A stretch of DNA of 63,615 nt, taken from an uncultured Clostridium sp. (GTDB lineage Bacteria; Bacillota; Clostridia; TANB77; CAG-508). The stretch is taken from contig USDL01000004.1 in assembly GCA_900553365.1 (NCBI GenBank), positions 1 through 63,615 on the forward strand. The letters are read 5' to 3'. Shown here in pieces: positions 7,609 through 16,253 of the stretch (within the stretch, counting starts at the first letter, position 1; every line of letters starts with the position of its first letter). The position numbers were made by a program, and so were the translations under genes. The notes beneath the pieces are model-generated. The model worked only from the letters and a program-made list of their open reading frames with translations, was not told where the DNA came from and ran no database searches.

Positions 7609-10260
7609 TTACTTTAAACTATTTATTCTTTGTTCTATTGTTGCTAGCATTTCGTTAAATTTTTCAAGTTTTGTTTTTTCTTCTTCAACTTTAGCAGCTG
7701 GTGCTTTTGCCAAAAATCCTAGGTTTCCAAGCATTTTGTCTGTTTTTTCTTTTTCTATTAGTATTTTTTGTTTTTCCTTTTCAAGTCTTTCCTTTTCCTC
7801 AGCTATATCTACTAAATCCTCAAATGGCATAAATACTTCAAGCTCTTGAGTTACTACATTTACTGCATTTTGTGGTATATCTGTTTTTTCTGTTTTAATT
7901 TCTATCTCTTCACTAAAACCTAATTTCTTTATAAAGCCTTCTGATTCTTTTATTACATTTACGTATTCTGGTTTTGCAATAAAAATTAGTTTTGATTTTT
8001 TTGATGGATGTACATTCATTTTTGTTCTTACATTTCTTATTCCTGTTATAACTTCTTTTATTTGTTCAATTTGTTCTTCTTCTTGTTTGAAGTTTAATTT
8101 TTCGCTATATTCAGGGTATTTTGCTATCATAATGCTTTCATCTTCGTTATATAATTTGCTATAAATTTCTTCTGTTACAAATGGCATAAATGGGTGTAAT
8201 AGTTTTAAAGCGTCTCCTAATACTTTATTTAGTACATATTGTGCTGTTTTTCTTGTTTCATCTTCTTTATTGTATAATCTAGTTTTTACAATTTCTATGT
8301 ACCAGTCACAGAATTCGTTCCATATAAATGTGTATATTTTATCAAGTGCAACTCCTAAATCATAGTTATCCATATTGGTTGTAACTTCTTTTGATAAAGC
8401 ATTTAGTTTTGATATTATCCATTTATCTTCTATTTGAAGTTTGATATTTTGTATATCAGTTTTTAAGTATTCTTTGTCTGCGTCTTCTAAATTCATTAAT
8501 ACAAATTTTGCTGCATTCCAAATTTTGTTTCCAAAATTTCCTGCTGCTTCTAGCTTTTCTGGCATAAATCTCATGTCGTTTCCAGCTGATGTTCCAGATA
8601 CTAATGAGTATCTTAAACTATCTGTTCCATATTTTTCTATAATATCTAGTGGATCTATTCCATTTCCTAAGCTCTTAGACATTTTTCTACCTTGGCTATC
8701 TCTTACTATACCATGGATAAATACATCTTTGAATGGAACTTCTCCCATTTGTTCTAATGATGAAAACATCATTCTTACTACCCAGAAGAATATTATGTCG
8801 TAGCCTGTAACTAGTGTGTTTGTAGGGAAAAATGTTTTTAGGTCTTCTGTTTCTTCTGGCCAACCAAGTGTTGAAAATGGCCATAGTGCTGAGCTAAACC
8901 AAGTATCTAATGTATCAGGGTCTTGTACTAAATTTGTGCTTCCACATTTTGAACATTTTTCTGGTTTATTAATTTCTACATTTATTTCTCCACAATCTTT
9001 GCAATAATATGCTGGTATTTGGTGTCCCCACCAAATTTGACGTGATATACACCAGTCCTGTATGTTTTCTAGCCAGTTAAAATATGTTTTTTCAAATTTT
9101 TCTGGTACAAATCTTGTTTTTCCTGTTTTTACCGCTTCTATTGCTGGTTTTGCTAAGTCTTTCATAGCAACAAACCATTGGTCTGATATTTTAGGTTCTA
9201 CTGTACAACCACATCTATCATGTTTTGCAACATTATGTACATAATCTTCTATCTTTACTAGTGCACCAATTTCTTGTAGTTTTTCTACTATTTTTTCTCT
9301 TGCCTCATACATATCTAATCCCTTATATTCAGGAACTAAATCATTCATTTTGAAGTTTTCATCAAAAACTTCTATTATTTCCAAATTGTGTGAAAGTCCT
9401 GCTTGGTAATCATTTGGATCATGTGCTGGTGTAATTTTAACTGCTCCTGTTCCAAATTCTTTTTCAACAAATTCGTCTGCTATAATTGGTATTTCTTTAT
9501 TCATTATTGGTAGTATACATTTTTTTCCTACTAAATCTTTGTATCTTTCATCTTCTGGATTAACTGCAACTGCTGTATCTCCAAGCATTGTTTCTGGTCT
9601 GGTTGTAGCTACTGTTAAATATCTGTCTTCCCCTACTACCTTATATCTTATATGCCAAAGATGTGTTGGTTTTTCCTCATATACGGCTTCTGCATCTGAT
9701 ATAGATGTATTACAGCATGGGCACCAGTTTATCATTCTTTTGCCTTTATATATTAAACCTTTATCATATAATTTTTTAAATACAACTAAAACTGCTTTTG
9801 AAAGCCCTTCGTCCATTGTGAATCTTGAGCGTGACCAATCCGCTGAACATCCTAATCTTTTTTGTTGTTTTACAATAGTTCCTCCATATTCTTCTGTCCA
9901 TTTCCATGCTTCTTCAAGGAATTTTTCTCTTCCTAAATCGTGTTTATCTATTCCTTCTTTTTTTAATTTTTCTACTATTTTTACTTCTGTTGAAATAGCT
10001 GCATGGTCTGTTCCTGGAACCCATAAAGTATTATATCCATTCATTCTTTTATATCTAATTAATATATCTTGAAGTGTTCCATCTAATGCATGCCCCATAT
10101 GTAACTTTCCTGTAACATTTGGTGGTGGCATCATTATACAATAACTACCTTTTTCTTTATTTCCACTTGGTTTAAAATATCCTTTATTTTCCCAATTTTC
10201 ATAGATTTTTTCTTCAAATTCTTTTGGTTCATATTTTCCTTCTAGATTATGATTACACAT
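7609..10260 (-). CDS. valS: Valine--tRNA ligase
   Basis: This class I synthetase has 883 residues, normal for ValS. It has PPPNVTGKLHMGHAL (HIGH motif near 48-60), the editing domain with TTRPETMLGDTA, the WCISRQIWWGHQIPA block, GRKMSKSLGN, and a C-terminal coiled-coil arm rich in Lys/Glu. The start follows GAGAGGAAG by 8 bases. It lies 87 bp downstream of rpoD in the same direction, with a long palindrome between. There is no room for a T-box leader. Confidence 0.97.
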   Translation of the reverse strand: MCNHNLEGKYEPKEFEEKIYENWENKGYFKPSGNKEKGSYCIMMPPPNVTGKLHMGHALDGTLQDILIRYKRMNGYNTLWVPGTDHAAISTEVKIVEKLKKEGIDKHDLGREKFLEEAWKWTEEYGGTIVKQQKRLGCSADWSRSRFTMDEGLSKAVLVVFKKLYDKGLIYKGKRMINWCPCCNTSISDAEAVYEEKPTHLWHIRYKVVGEDRYLTVATTRPETMLGDTAVAVNPEDERYKDLVGKKCILPIMNKEIPIIADEFVEKEFGTGAVKITPAHDPNDYQAGLSHNLEIIEVFDENFKMNDLVPEYKGLDMYEAREKIVEKLQEIGALVKIEDYVHNVAKHDRCGCTVEPKISDQWFVAMKDLAKPAIEAVKTGKTRFVPEKFEKTYFNWLENIQDWCISRQIWWGHQIPAYYCKDCGEINVEINKPEKCSKCGSTNLVQDPDTLDTWFSSALWPFSTLGWPEETEDLKTFFPTNTLVTGYDIIFFWVVRMMFSSLEQMGEVPFKDVFIHGIVRDSQGRKMSKSLGNGIDPLDIIEKYGTDSLRYSLVSGTSAGNDMRFMPEKLEAAGNFGNKIWNAAKFVLMNLEDADKEYLKTDIQNIKLQIEDKWIISKLNALSKEVTTNMDNYDLGVALDKIYTFIWNEFCDWYIEIVKTRLYNKEDETRKTAQYVLNKVLGDALKLLHPFMPFVTEEIYSKLYNEDESIMIAKYPEYSEKLNFKQEEEQIEQIKEVITGIRNVRTKMNVHPSKKSKLIFIAKPEYVNVIKESEGFIKKLGFSEEIEIKTEKTDIPQNAVNVVTQELEVFMPFEDLVDIAEEKERLEKEKQKILIEKEKTDKMLGNLGFLAKAPAAKVEEEKTKLEKFNEMLATIEQRINSLK

Positions 10261-10286
10261 ATTGCATCTTCCTCTCTTTATTCAAT

Positions 10287-10323
10287 GAATAGTTAATAAT
10301 TTTACCTAAATTATTAACTATTC
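10287..10323. repeat. 16-bp perfect palindrome between rpoD and valS
   Basis: GAATAGTTAATAATTT pairs perfectly with AAATTATTAACTATTC over a 5-base loop. No U-tract follows on the minus strand, so it is not a standard terminator. It may be an mRNA-processing or stability element between rpoD and valS. Confidence 0.6.
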
Positions 10324-10347
10324 CATACTTTTTTATTAATTCTAAAT

Positions 10348-11481
10348 TTAATTCATATAATCGCGTAAACGTTTGCTTCTACTTGGATGTCTTAGTTTTC
10401 TTAGGGCTTTTGCTTCTATTTGTCTTATTCTTTCTCTTGTAACTTCAAATTCTTTGCCAACTTCCTCTAGTGTTCTAGCTCGTCCATCTTCTAATCCAAA
10501 TCTTAATTTTAGAACTTTAGCTTCTCTTGGTGTTAATGTGTTCATTACTTCATCTAATTGCTCTTTCATAAGTGTAAATGATGCTGAATCTTGTGGTGCT
10601 GGGCTGTCTTCATCTTGTATAAAGTCTCCTAAATGGCTATCATCTTCTTCACCTATTGGTGTTTCCAAAGATACTGGATCTTGAGCTATTTTTTGAATTT
10701 CCATAACTTTTTCCACTGGTAAATCCATTTCTTTTGCGATTTCCTCTGGGCTTGGTTCACGGCCTAATCTTTGTAGTAATAGTCTTGATGTACGTATTAA
10801 TCTATTTATTGTTTCTACCATGTGTACTGGAATTCTTATTGTTCTTGCTTGGTCAGCTATTGCTCTTGTTATTGCTTGTCTTATCCACCATGTTGCGTAA
10901 GTACTGAATTTATATCCTTTTGTGTAATCAAATTTTTCTACTGCTTTTATTAAGCCCATATTTCCTTCTTGTATTAAGTCTAAGAATAATAATCCTCTAC
11001 CAACATATTTTTTTGCAATACTAACAACTAATCTTAGGTTTGATTCTGCTAATTTTTGTTTTGCCTCTTCGTCTCCTTTTAAGATTCTTTTAGCAAGTTC
11101 AAGTTCTTCATCAAATGAAAGTAATTGTATTTTTCCTATTTCTCTTAAATACATTCTTACTGGGTCGTCTGTATTAACTCCTTCAAATGACATTGAATCT
11201 ATATTATCTAATTTTAAGTCTTCAACCTCTTTTAAATCATCTAAATCTGGTTCTTCTATATCATCTTTTAAAACATCAACACCCATTTCTTCCATTGCAT
11301 CAAAAACTTTATCTATTTGTTCTGGGTTTGCTTCTCCAAGTTCTGTTGCTAGTTCACCATAGGTAATATTTCCTTTTTCTTTAGCCTTTTTTATAATATC
11401 TGTTACTTTTTTTTCTGTGTTTTGTTCCGTATTTTCTTGTTCTGCATTTTCTTGTATATCTACATTTTTTTCTTCTTCCAT
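10348..11481 (-). CDS. rpoD: RNA polymerase primary sigma factor RpoD (SigA)
   Basis: The protein has 377 residues. It has region 1.2 (DPVRMYLREIGKI, about 106), regions 2.1-2.4 (NLRLVVSIAKKYVGRG, LDLIQEGNMGLIKAV and FSTYATWWIRQAI), region 3, and the 4.2 helix-turn-helix EEVGKEFEVTRERIRQIEAK. The acidic N-terminus matches SigA of Clostridia. It follows dnaG by 26 bp, the classic macromolecular-synthesis operon order of Firmicutes. Confidence 0.97.
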   Translation of the reverse strand: MEEEKNVDIQENAEQENTEQNTEKKVTDIIKKAKEKGNITYGELATELGEANPEQIDKVFDAMEEMGVDVLKDDIEEPDLDDLKEVEDLKLDNIDSMSFEGVNTDDPVRMYLREIGKIQLLSFDEELELAKRILKGDEEAKQKLAESNLRLVVSIAKKYVGRGLLFLDLIQEGNMGLIKAVEKFDYTKGYKFSTYATWWIRQAITRAIADQARTIRIPVHMVETINRLIRTSRLLLQRLGREPSPEEIAKEMDLPVEKVMEIQKIAQDPVSLETPIGEEDDSHLGDFIQDEDSPAPQDSASFTLMKEQLDEVMNTLTPREAKVLKLRFGLEDGRARTLEEVGKEFEVTRERIRQIEAKALRKLRHPSRSKRLRDYMN

Positions 11482-11507
11482 ATTATCCTCCTTTATTGGG
11501 AAAAAGC

Positions 11508-13278
11508 CTATTTAATCATTTTCTTTTCTATTATTATTTTATTAATTTCTTCAATTATTTTTTCTTTTTCTTCTTTACTCAAATTAGGTTGTTGCTCTTT
11601 TTCAAGCAATTCCATTTTTCTATTATCCAGTTTTTCTATTTTATATGTATTAATAACATTTCTTATTGCTTTTTCGTCATTATCTATTTGATATTCGTCT
11701 GCCATTATTTCTGTTAGTCTACTCATTGTTTCTTCATCATCAATAAAATAATTTAATACATTATTTATATTACTATTTCCTTTTTCGTATTCTTCATACA
11801 ATTTTTTTAGTATTTTTTTATTAATTTCTGATTTAAAGTCATCTAGTTTTATTTCTTGTTCTATTTTTTGCCATAATTTTTTTTCTTGAATTAATAATGC
11901 TATTATGGCTTTTTCTCTGTCTATGAGTTTCTTATCTATATTTTCTTTTTTTATAACTTGCCTTGGTTTTCTTTCTAGTACTTTTGTTGTAACAATTTTG
12001 TCATTTGTTTTATTTATCTCGGCATAAAGTGCTTCTTTAGATATCTTGTATTCATTTGCAATTTTGTCTATATATATTTCCTGTTCAATTTTGCTACTAA
12101 TTGTTGTTATTAGTTTAGCTGTTTCCTTTAAGAATTTTATTTTATCATTCACATTAGTTAAATCTAAATTTTTTTTCAACACTTTTACTTTGAATTCTAT
12201 TAATGATATTGCATTTTCCACTAATAAATTAAAACGTCCATTGCCATATTTTATAACATATTCATCAGGGTCTTTTGCTCCCTCCATTTGTAGTATTCTA
12301 ACATCGCATCCTACATTTTTTAGTATTTCTAATCCTCTTAATGTTGCGGCTTGCCCTGCTCCGTCTGAATCGTAAGAAATAACCACTTTTTCTGTATATT
12401 TTCTAAGTAATCTAGCTTGTCCTTCTGTTAGAGCTGTTCCGTAATGATGCTACAACATTAGGTATTCCTCTTTGATGCAAAGATACTGCGTCCATATAGC
12501 CTTCTACCATTACTATTTTACCCATATTTGCGTTTTTAGCAACATTCATTGCATATAGGTTTCTACCTTTACTGTATACAATTCCTTCTGGTGAGTTTAT
12601 ATATTTTGGAAGTGAATTATCTAAAACTCTTCCTCCAAATGCAATATATCTATTTCTTATGTCTTGTATTGGAAACATTAATCTGTTTTTGTATACATCA
12701 CTATATCCATAACTGGTTTTTTTTACTAAATTTGATGCTAATATTTGCTCTTCTGTAAATCCTTTGCTTTTTAGCAATCTGTATACTTCATTATTTCCTG
12801 TTGAATATCCTATCATGAATTTTTTTAATGTGTTATTATCTAGTTTTCTTTTCTTTACATATTCCTGGGCTGGCTTAGCTGTTGGCATATATAGATTTTG
12901 ATGATAGAAATTTGCAATAAGTTCGTTTATTTCAAAGACTTTTTGCTTTAAAAAATCTCTTTTTGTTTCATTTGCATTATCTGTTGTTGGCAATGCAATT
13001 CCAGATTTTTCTGCAAGTATTTCTATTGCTTCTTTATAATTTACATTTTCAATTTTGCATATAAAAGTAATAACATCACCACCAACTCCACAACCAAAAC
13101 AATGAAATATTTGTTTATCTGGAGAAACAGAAAAAGAAGGTGTTTTCTCTTTGTGAAAAGGACACAAACCTGAGAAATTTCTACCGCTTCTTTTTAATAT
13201 TACATATTGTGATATGATGTCTACAATGTCGTTATTAACTTTTATTTCATCAATAAGACTCTCACTATATCGCACCAT
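11508..13278 (-). CDS. dnaG: DNA primase DnaG, requires +1 shift at CGG
   Basis: The primase makes RNA primers at the replication fork. It has the N-terminal zinc ribbon CPFHKEKTPS with FHCFGCG (Cys39, His42, Cys60, Cys63) and the RNA polymerase core with the Toprim motif VMVEGYMDAVSLH. The frame then breaks at CGG (12439-12441, codon 280), inside VVASL-GTALTEGQA. Skipping the C restores the sequence through VISYDSDGAGQAA, the Toprim metal-binding loop, to a C-terminal helicase-binding helical region. The joined protein has 589 residues, a normal DnaG length. DnaG is essential, so an uncorrected break inside Toprim would be lethal. It is first in the dnaG-rpoD pair. Confidence 0.93.
12439..12441 (-). 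other. In-frame CGG: +1 recoding site in dnaG
   Basis: Minus-strand context is GCA TCA TTA CGG AAC AGC. Skipping the C gives TCA TTA GGA ACA GCT CTA ACA, that is ASLGTALT, a strongly conserved DnaG stretch. Frame 0 runs only a few codons further. Confidence 0.88.
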
Positions 13279-13458
13279 TTTTTAGCACCTTTCCTACAAT
13301 ATATTATTCGACATAAAGTTTTTTTTACCTTCTAGTATTTACATAATTCGTTTTATTGTTTTAAAAATTTTTTTGTGTTTTTATTTCTGTATTATAATAT
13401 GTATATTTTGCTTTACTTAAGCTAATAATATTATTATAATTTTTTAGGAGGTGCTAAT

Positions 13459-13563
13459 ATGTCTGATAACCAAAAGCATAAAAAGAAAAACAAAAATAGC
13501 AACAAAAACATAGAGAATAATAATTGTTCAAACGAGAGAACAGAAAATAATAATCGTAAATAA
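13459..13563 (+). CDS. Small Lys/Asn-rich hypothetical protein
   Basis: The ORF encodes 34 residues, MSDNQKHKKKNKN and so on, almost all Lys, Asn, Glu and Ser. A strong TTAGGAGGTG lies 6 bases before the ATG, and a perfect terminator hairpin follows the stop, which supports a real expressed gene. The composition is reminiscent of small spore or nucleic-acid-binding proteins, but I recognise no family. It diverges from dnaG. Confidence 0.55.
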   Translation: MSDNQKHKKKNKNSNKNIENNNCSNERTENNNRK

Positions 13564-13568
13564 AGAAT

Positions 13569-13589
13569 AAAGGTAGCTAAGCTACCTTT
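13569..13589. terminator. Bidirectional terminator hairpin
   Basis: AAAGGTAGC pairs with GCTACCTTT over a 3-base loop. T or A runs lie on either side, so it serves both the small plus-strand gene and the convergent 96-residue gene. Confidence 0.75.
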
Positions 13590-13591
13590 TA

Positions 13592-13882
13592 CTATCTTAA
13601 AGATTCTTTAGAATCATCAACTAGTTTTTGTGCTTTAGCTAGTTTAGCTCTTGCACTGCCTGATAAACTCATTGCTGCATATACTACTTGAGAATGATCC
13701 ATATCATCTGTTACTTTTAAATTCTTAATAAATTCCTTTGTTTCTCTGTTGTTTCTTTCTGCTTCAGCATAAATCTCTCTTGTTCTTCCTGATGTGTTCA
13801 TTGCTGCAAATACTTTGTTTTCATCAGGTTCATTGTTTGTTTGGCTTAATTGTTCTAAAAATTCTTTTCTTTTTTCTGTCAT
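13592..13882 (-). CDS. Hypothetical protein with an internal duplication
   Basis: This 96-residue soluble protein is predicted to be helical and charged. It contains two copies of one motif: VFAAMNTSGRTREIYAEAE (about 24-42) and VYAAMSLSGSARAKLAKAQ (about 66-84), each preceded by an acidic stretch. An AGGAGG RBS precedes the ATG. I recognise no family. It is a single-gene unit flanked by a terminator and the asd promoter region. Confidence 0.65.
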   Translation of the reverse strand: MTEKRKEFLEQLSQTNNEPDENKVFAAMNTSGRTREIYAEAERNNRETKEFIKNLKVTDDMDHSQVVYAAMSLSGSARAKLAKAQKLVDDSKESLR

Positions 13883-13955
13883 ATAAATAACCTCCTAGTA
13901 AATTTAAGATATGTATATTATACTATACTTTTTCATAAAAGTAAAATTTTCAAAA

Positions 13956-13984
13956 TTTACTTTATTTTTCAACATTTTTATAAT
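13956..13984 (+). promoter_or_regulatory. Probable promoter of asd
   Basis: TTTACT (13956-13961) and TATAAT (13979-13984) are 17 bp apart. The -35 is weak and the -10 is perfect. Confidence 0.45.
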
Positions 13985-14019
13985 ATAATATTAGTGTTTA
14001 AGAAGAAGGGATGATTTTA

Positions 14020-15006
14020 ATGAAAAAATATAAATTAGCTTTAGTTGGTGCAACTGGATTAGTTGGAAGAACAGCTATTAAAGTTTTAGAAGAAAAAAAT
14101 TTGCCAATTTCTGAGTATGTTTTTTTTGCTTCTAAGCGTTCTGCTGGAAGCATTATGGAGTTATTTGGTCATAACTATATTGTAAAGGAATTAAATGAAA
14201 ATTCTTTTGATGAAGGATTTGATTTTGCAATTTTTTCTGCTGGTGGTGAAGTTTCAAAAAAATTTGCTCCTATTGCTGCTTCTAAGGGTTGTATTGTAAT
14301 TGATAATAGTAGTACATTTAGAATGGATAAAGATGTTCCTTTAGTTGTTCCTGAGGTAAATAGTGAGGATATAAGTTTAAATAAAGGCATTATTGCAAAT
14401 CCTAATTGTTCTACTATTCAAGCTGTAGTTGCCTTAAAACCTTTGGATGATAAATATAAGATTAAAAGAGTTGTTTATTCAACATACCAAGCAGTTTCTG
14501 GAGCAGGTCAAAAGGGAGTTCAAGATTTGCAAGACACTTTAAATGGCTTAGAACCTAAGAAATTTCCTTATCCAATAGCTAATAACTGCTTGCCACATAT
14601 AGATAGTTTTACAGAAAGTGGCTACACAAAAGAGGAAATAAAAATGATTAATGAAACAAGAAAAATTTTACATAAACCAGATTTATTAGTAACTGCAACC
14701 TGTGTAAGAGTTCCTGTTGTAAATTCTCACAGTGAATCTATTAATATTGAATTTGAAAATGATTTTGATTTGGCAGAATTAAAAAAAGTTCTAAAAAATA
14801 GCCCTGGAATTATTGTTCAGGATAATCCAATGGAAAACATATATCCTCTTTCAACTCATGCAACTGGCTCTGATGAAGTATATATTGGTAGAATTAGACG
14901 TGATGATAGTGTTCCTTATGGAGTAAATATTTGGGTTGTTGCAGATAATGCTAGAAAAGGTGCTGCAAGTAATGCTATCCAGATTATGGAGAAAATGATA
15001 AAATAG
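14020..15006 (+). CDS. asd: Aspartate-semialdehyde dehydrogenase
   Basis: The enzyme reduces aspartyl phosphate to aspartate semialdehyde with NADPH, in the Lys/diaminopimelate, Thr and Met pathway. It has 328 residues. The NADP loop is GATGLVGRTAIKVLEE, the catalytic Cys is in NPNCSTIQ (about residue 130), and substrate-binding motifs include SGAGQKGVQ and RVPVVNSHSE. I chose the second ATG (14020) because AGAAGGG is 9 bases upstream of it but directly abuts the first ATG at 14011. The gene is monocistronic, with a TATAAT about 36 bp upstream, and convergent with spoIVB (3 bp apart). Confidence 0.95.
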   Translation: MKKYKLALVGATGLVGRTAIKVLEEKNLPISEYVFFASKRSAGSIMELFGHNYIVKELNENSFDEGFDFAIFSAGGEVSKKFAPIAASKGCIVIDNSSTFRMDKDVPLVVPEVNSEDISLNKGIIANPNCSTIQAVVALKPLDDKYKIKRVVYSTYQAVSGAGQKGVQDLQDTLNGLEPKKFPYPIANNCLPHIDSFTESGYTKEEIKMINETRKILHKPDLLVTATCVRVPVVNSHSESINIEFENDFDLAELKKVLKNSPGIIVQDNPMENIYPLSTHATGSDEVYIGRIRRDDSVPYGVNIWVVADNARKGAASNAIQIMEKMIK

Positions 15007-15009
15007 TTT

Positions 15010-16204
15010 TTAACTATTCATCTGTTTTACCATTATTTCTCCAAATACAGCATAACCTTGGAGTGGATTATTAACAAGGACATGTGTTATTGCACCAATA
15101 AATTTGCCATTTTGCAGGATTGGTGCTCCACTCATTCCTTGAACAATTCCTCCTGTTTTTTCAATTAATTTTTCGTCTGTTATTTCTATTAACATACTTT
15201 TGTTGTCTTCTTGATTATTTTTATAGATTTTCTTTATTTCTATTTCATATTCTTTTCTTATTCCATCTTCCAATGTTAATAATATTTGTGCTTTTCCAAG
15301 TTTTATTTCTTCCTTTAACGCAACATTTACAGAGTTTTCTTCATTTATTCCTAAACTGTTGGTTTCATTTAGATTACCATATATTCCAAATTTAGTGTTT
15401 AAGTTTATTTTTCCAATTACTTTTTCCTCATTTAATGTTCCTCTTATTTCTCCTGGATTTCCTTTTTCTCCTTTTTTTATTTTTGTTACTGTACTTGTTG
15501 TAATTTCACCGCTTCCCAATGTTATTAACTTATCAGTATCTCTATCTACTATTCCATGCCCTAATGTGGCTATTTTACCGCTCCTTGGCTCATAATATGT
15601 TGCAGTTCCAATACCGGCATGCTCCATCTCTTACCCATAATCCTATTTTATATTTATCGTCTTTTGTTTTTACTGGTTCAATATTGGTTATATATTCTGT
15701 TCCTTCTCTTAGATATTTTACTTCAACATTTTGTCCTTGTGATTTGTTTACACATTCTATTAGTTCTTCTGTTGTATTTACTTCGGTATTATCTATTTTA
15801 ATTATTAGGTCTCCTTCTTTTATGCCGGTATTTTCATAAGGTTTTTTTCCTTCTATTTCTGTCATTCCTATCACTAAAACTCCACTTGAATATATTTTTA
15901 TTCCTATTGTGTTGCCAAGTGGTATTATCTTTGTATCTTGAATTGTGGTTACATCAACCTTTTTTACAGGGATTATATTAAAGAGGCTAACTGTTATGCT
16001 TTTGTTTTCAATTTTGTTGCTACTACTTGAGGTTTCTATTATTTTATTTTTTTCTTCTTTTAATGTTAATCCAAATATTTCGCTGAGTTTAAGATTCTCA
16101 TTTTCAAATATGATTATTTTTTTCGGTATATTTGTTATGTTGACAGTATATATTAATACTATTAAAAGAATTATTATTAAAAAAATTTTTTTTATAAAAT
16201 TCAA
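15010..16204 (-). CDS. spoIVB: Stage IV sporulation serine peptidase SpoIVB, requires +1 shift at CGG
   Basis: SpoIVB is secreted from the forespore and triggers SigK or late mother-cell signalling. It has an N-terminal membrane helix (about 5-22) and a PDZ domain around IGIKIYSSGVLVIGM to INNTEV-like segments. The S55 peptidase domain follows, with LGHGIVD (catalytic His) and VQGMSGAPI (catalytic Ser). The frame breaks at CGG (15614-15616) after GLWVRDGAC; dropping the C gives GIGTATYYEP, the conserved start of the S55 domain. The joined protein has 397 residues. Both catalytic residues lie after the break, so activity depends on the shift. Confidence 0.92.
15614..15616 (-). other. In-frame CGG: +1 recoding site in spoIVB
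   Basis: Minus-strand context is GGA GCA TGC CGG TAT TGG. Skipping the C gives TGC GGT ATT GGA ACT, restoring the conserved GIGT of SpoIVB. Confidence 0.86.
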
Positions 16205-16239
16205 ATATGGTCACCCTAAAGTTTAGGATAACCATATTT
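16203..16239 (-). terminator. Terminator of the Tad-like cluster
   Basis: AAATATGGT pairs with ACCATATTT and an inner CCTAAA pairs with TTTAGG. On the minus strand it follows the 1014-residue gene and precedes spoIVB, with a T-rich tail beyond. Confidence 0.65.
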
Positions 16240-16253
16240 TGATTTAGATATAC

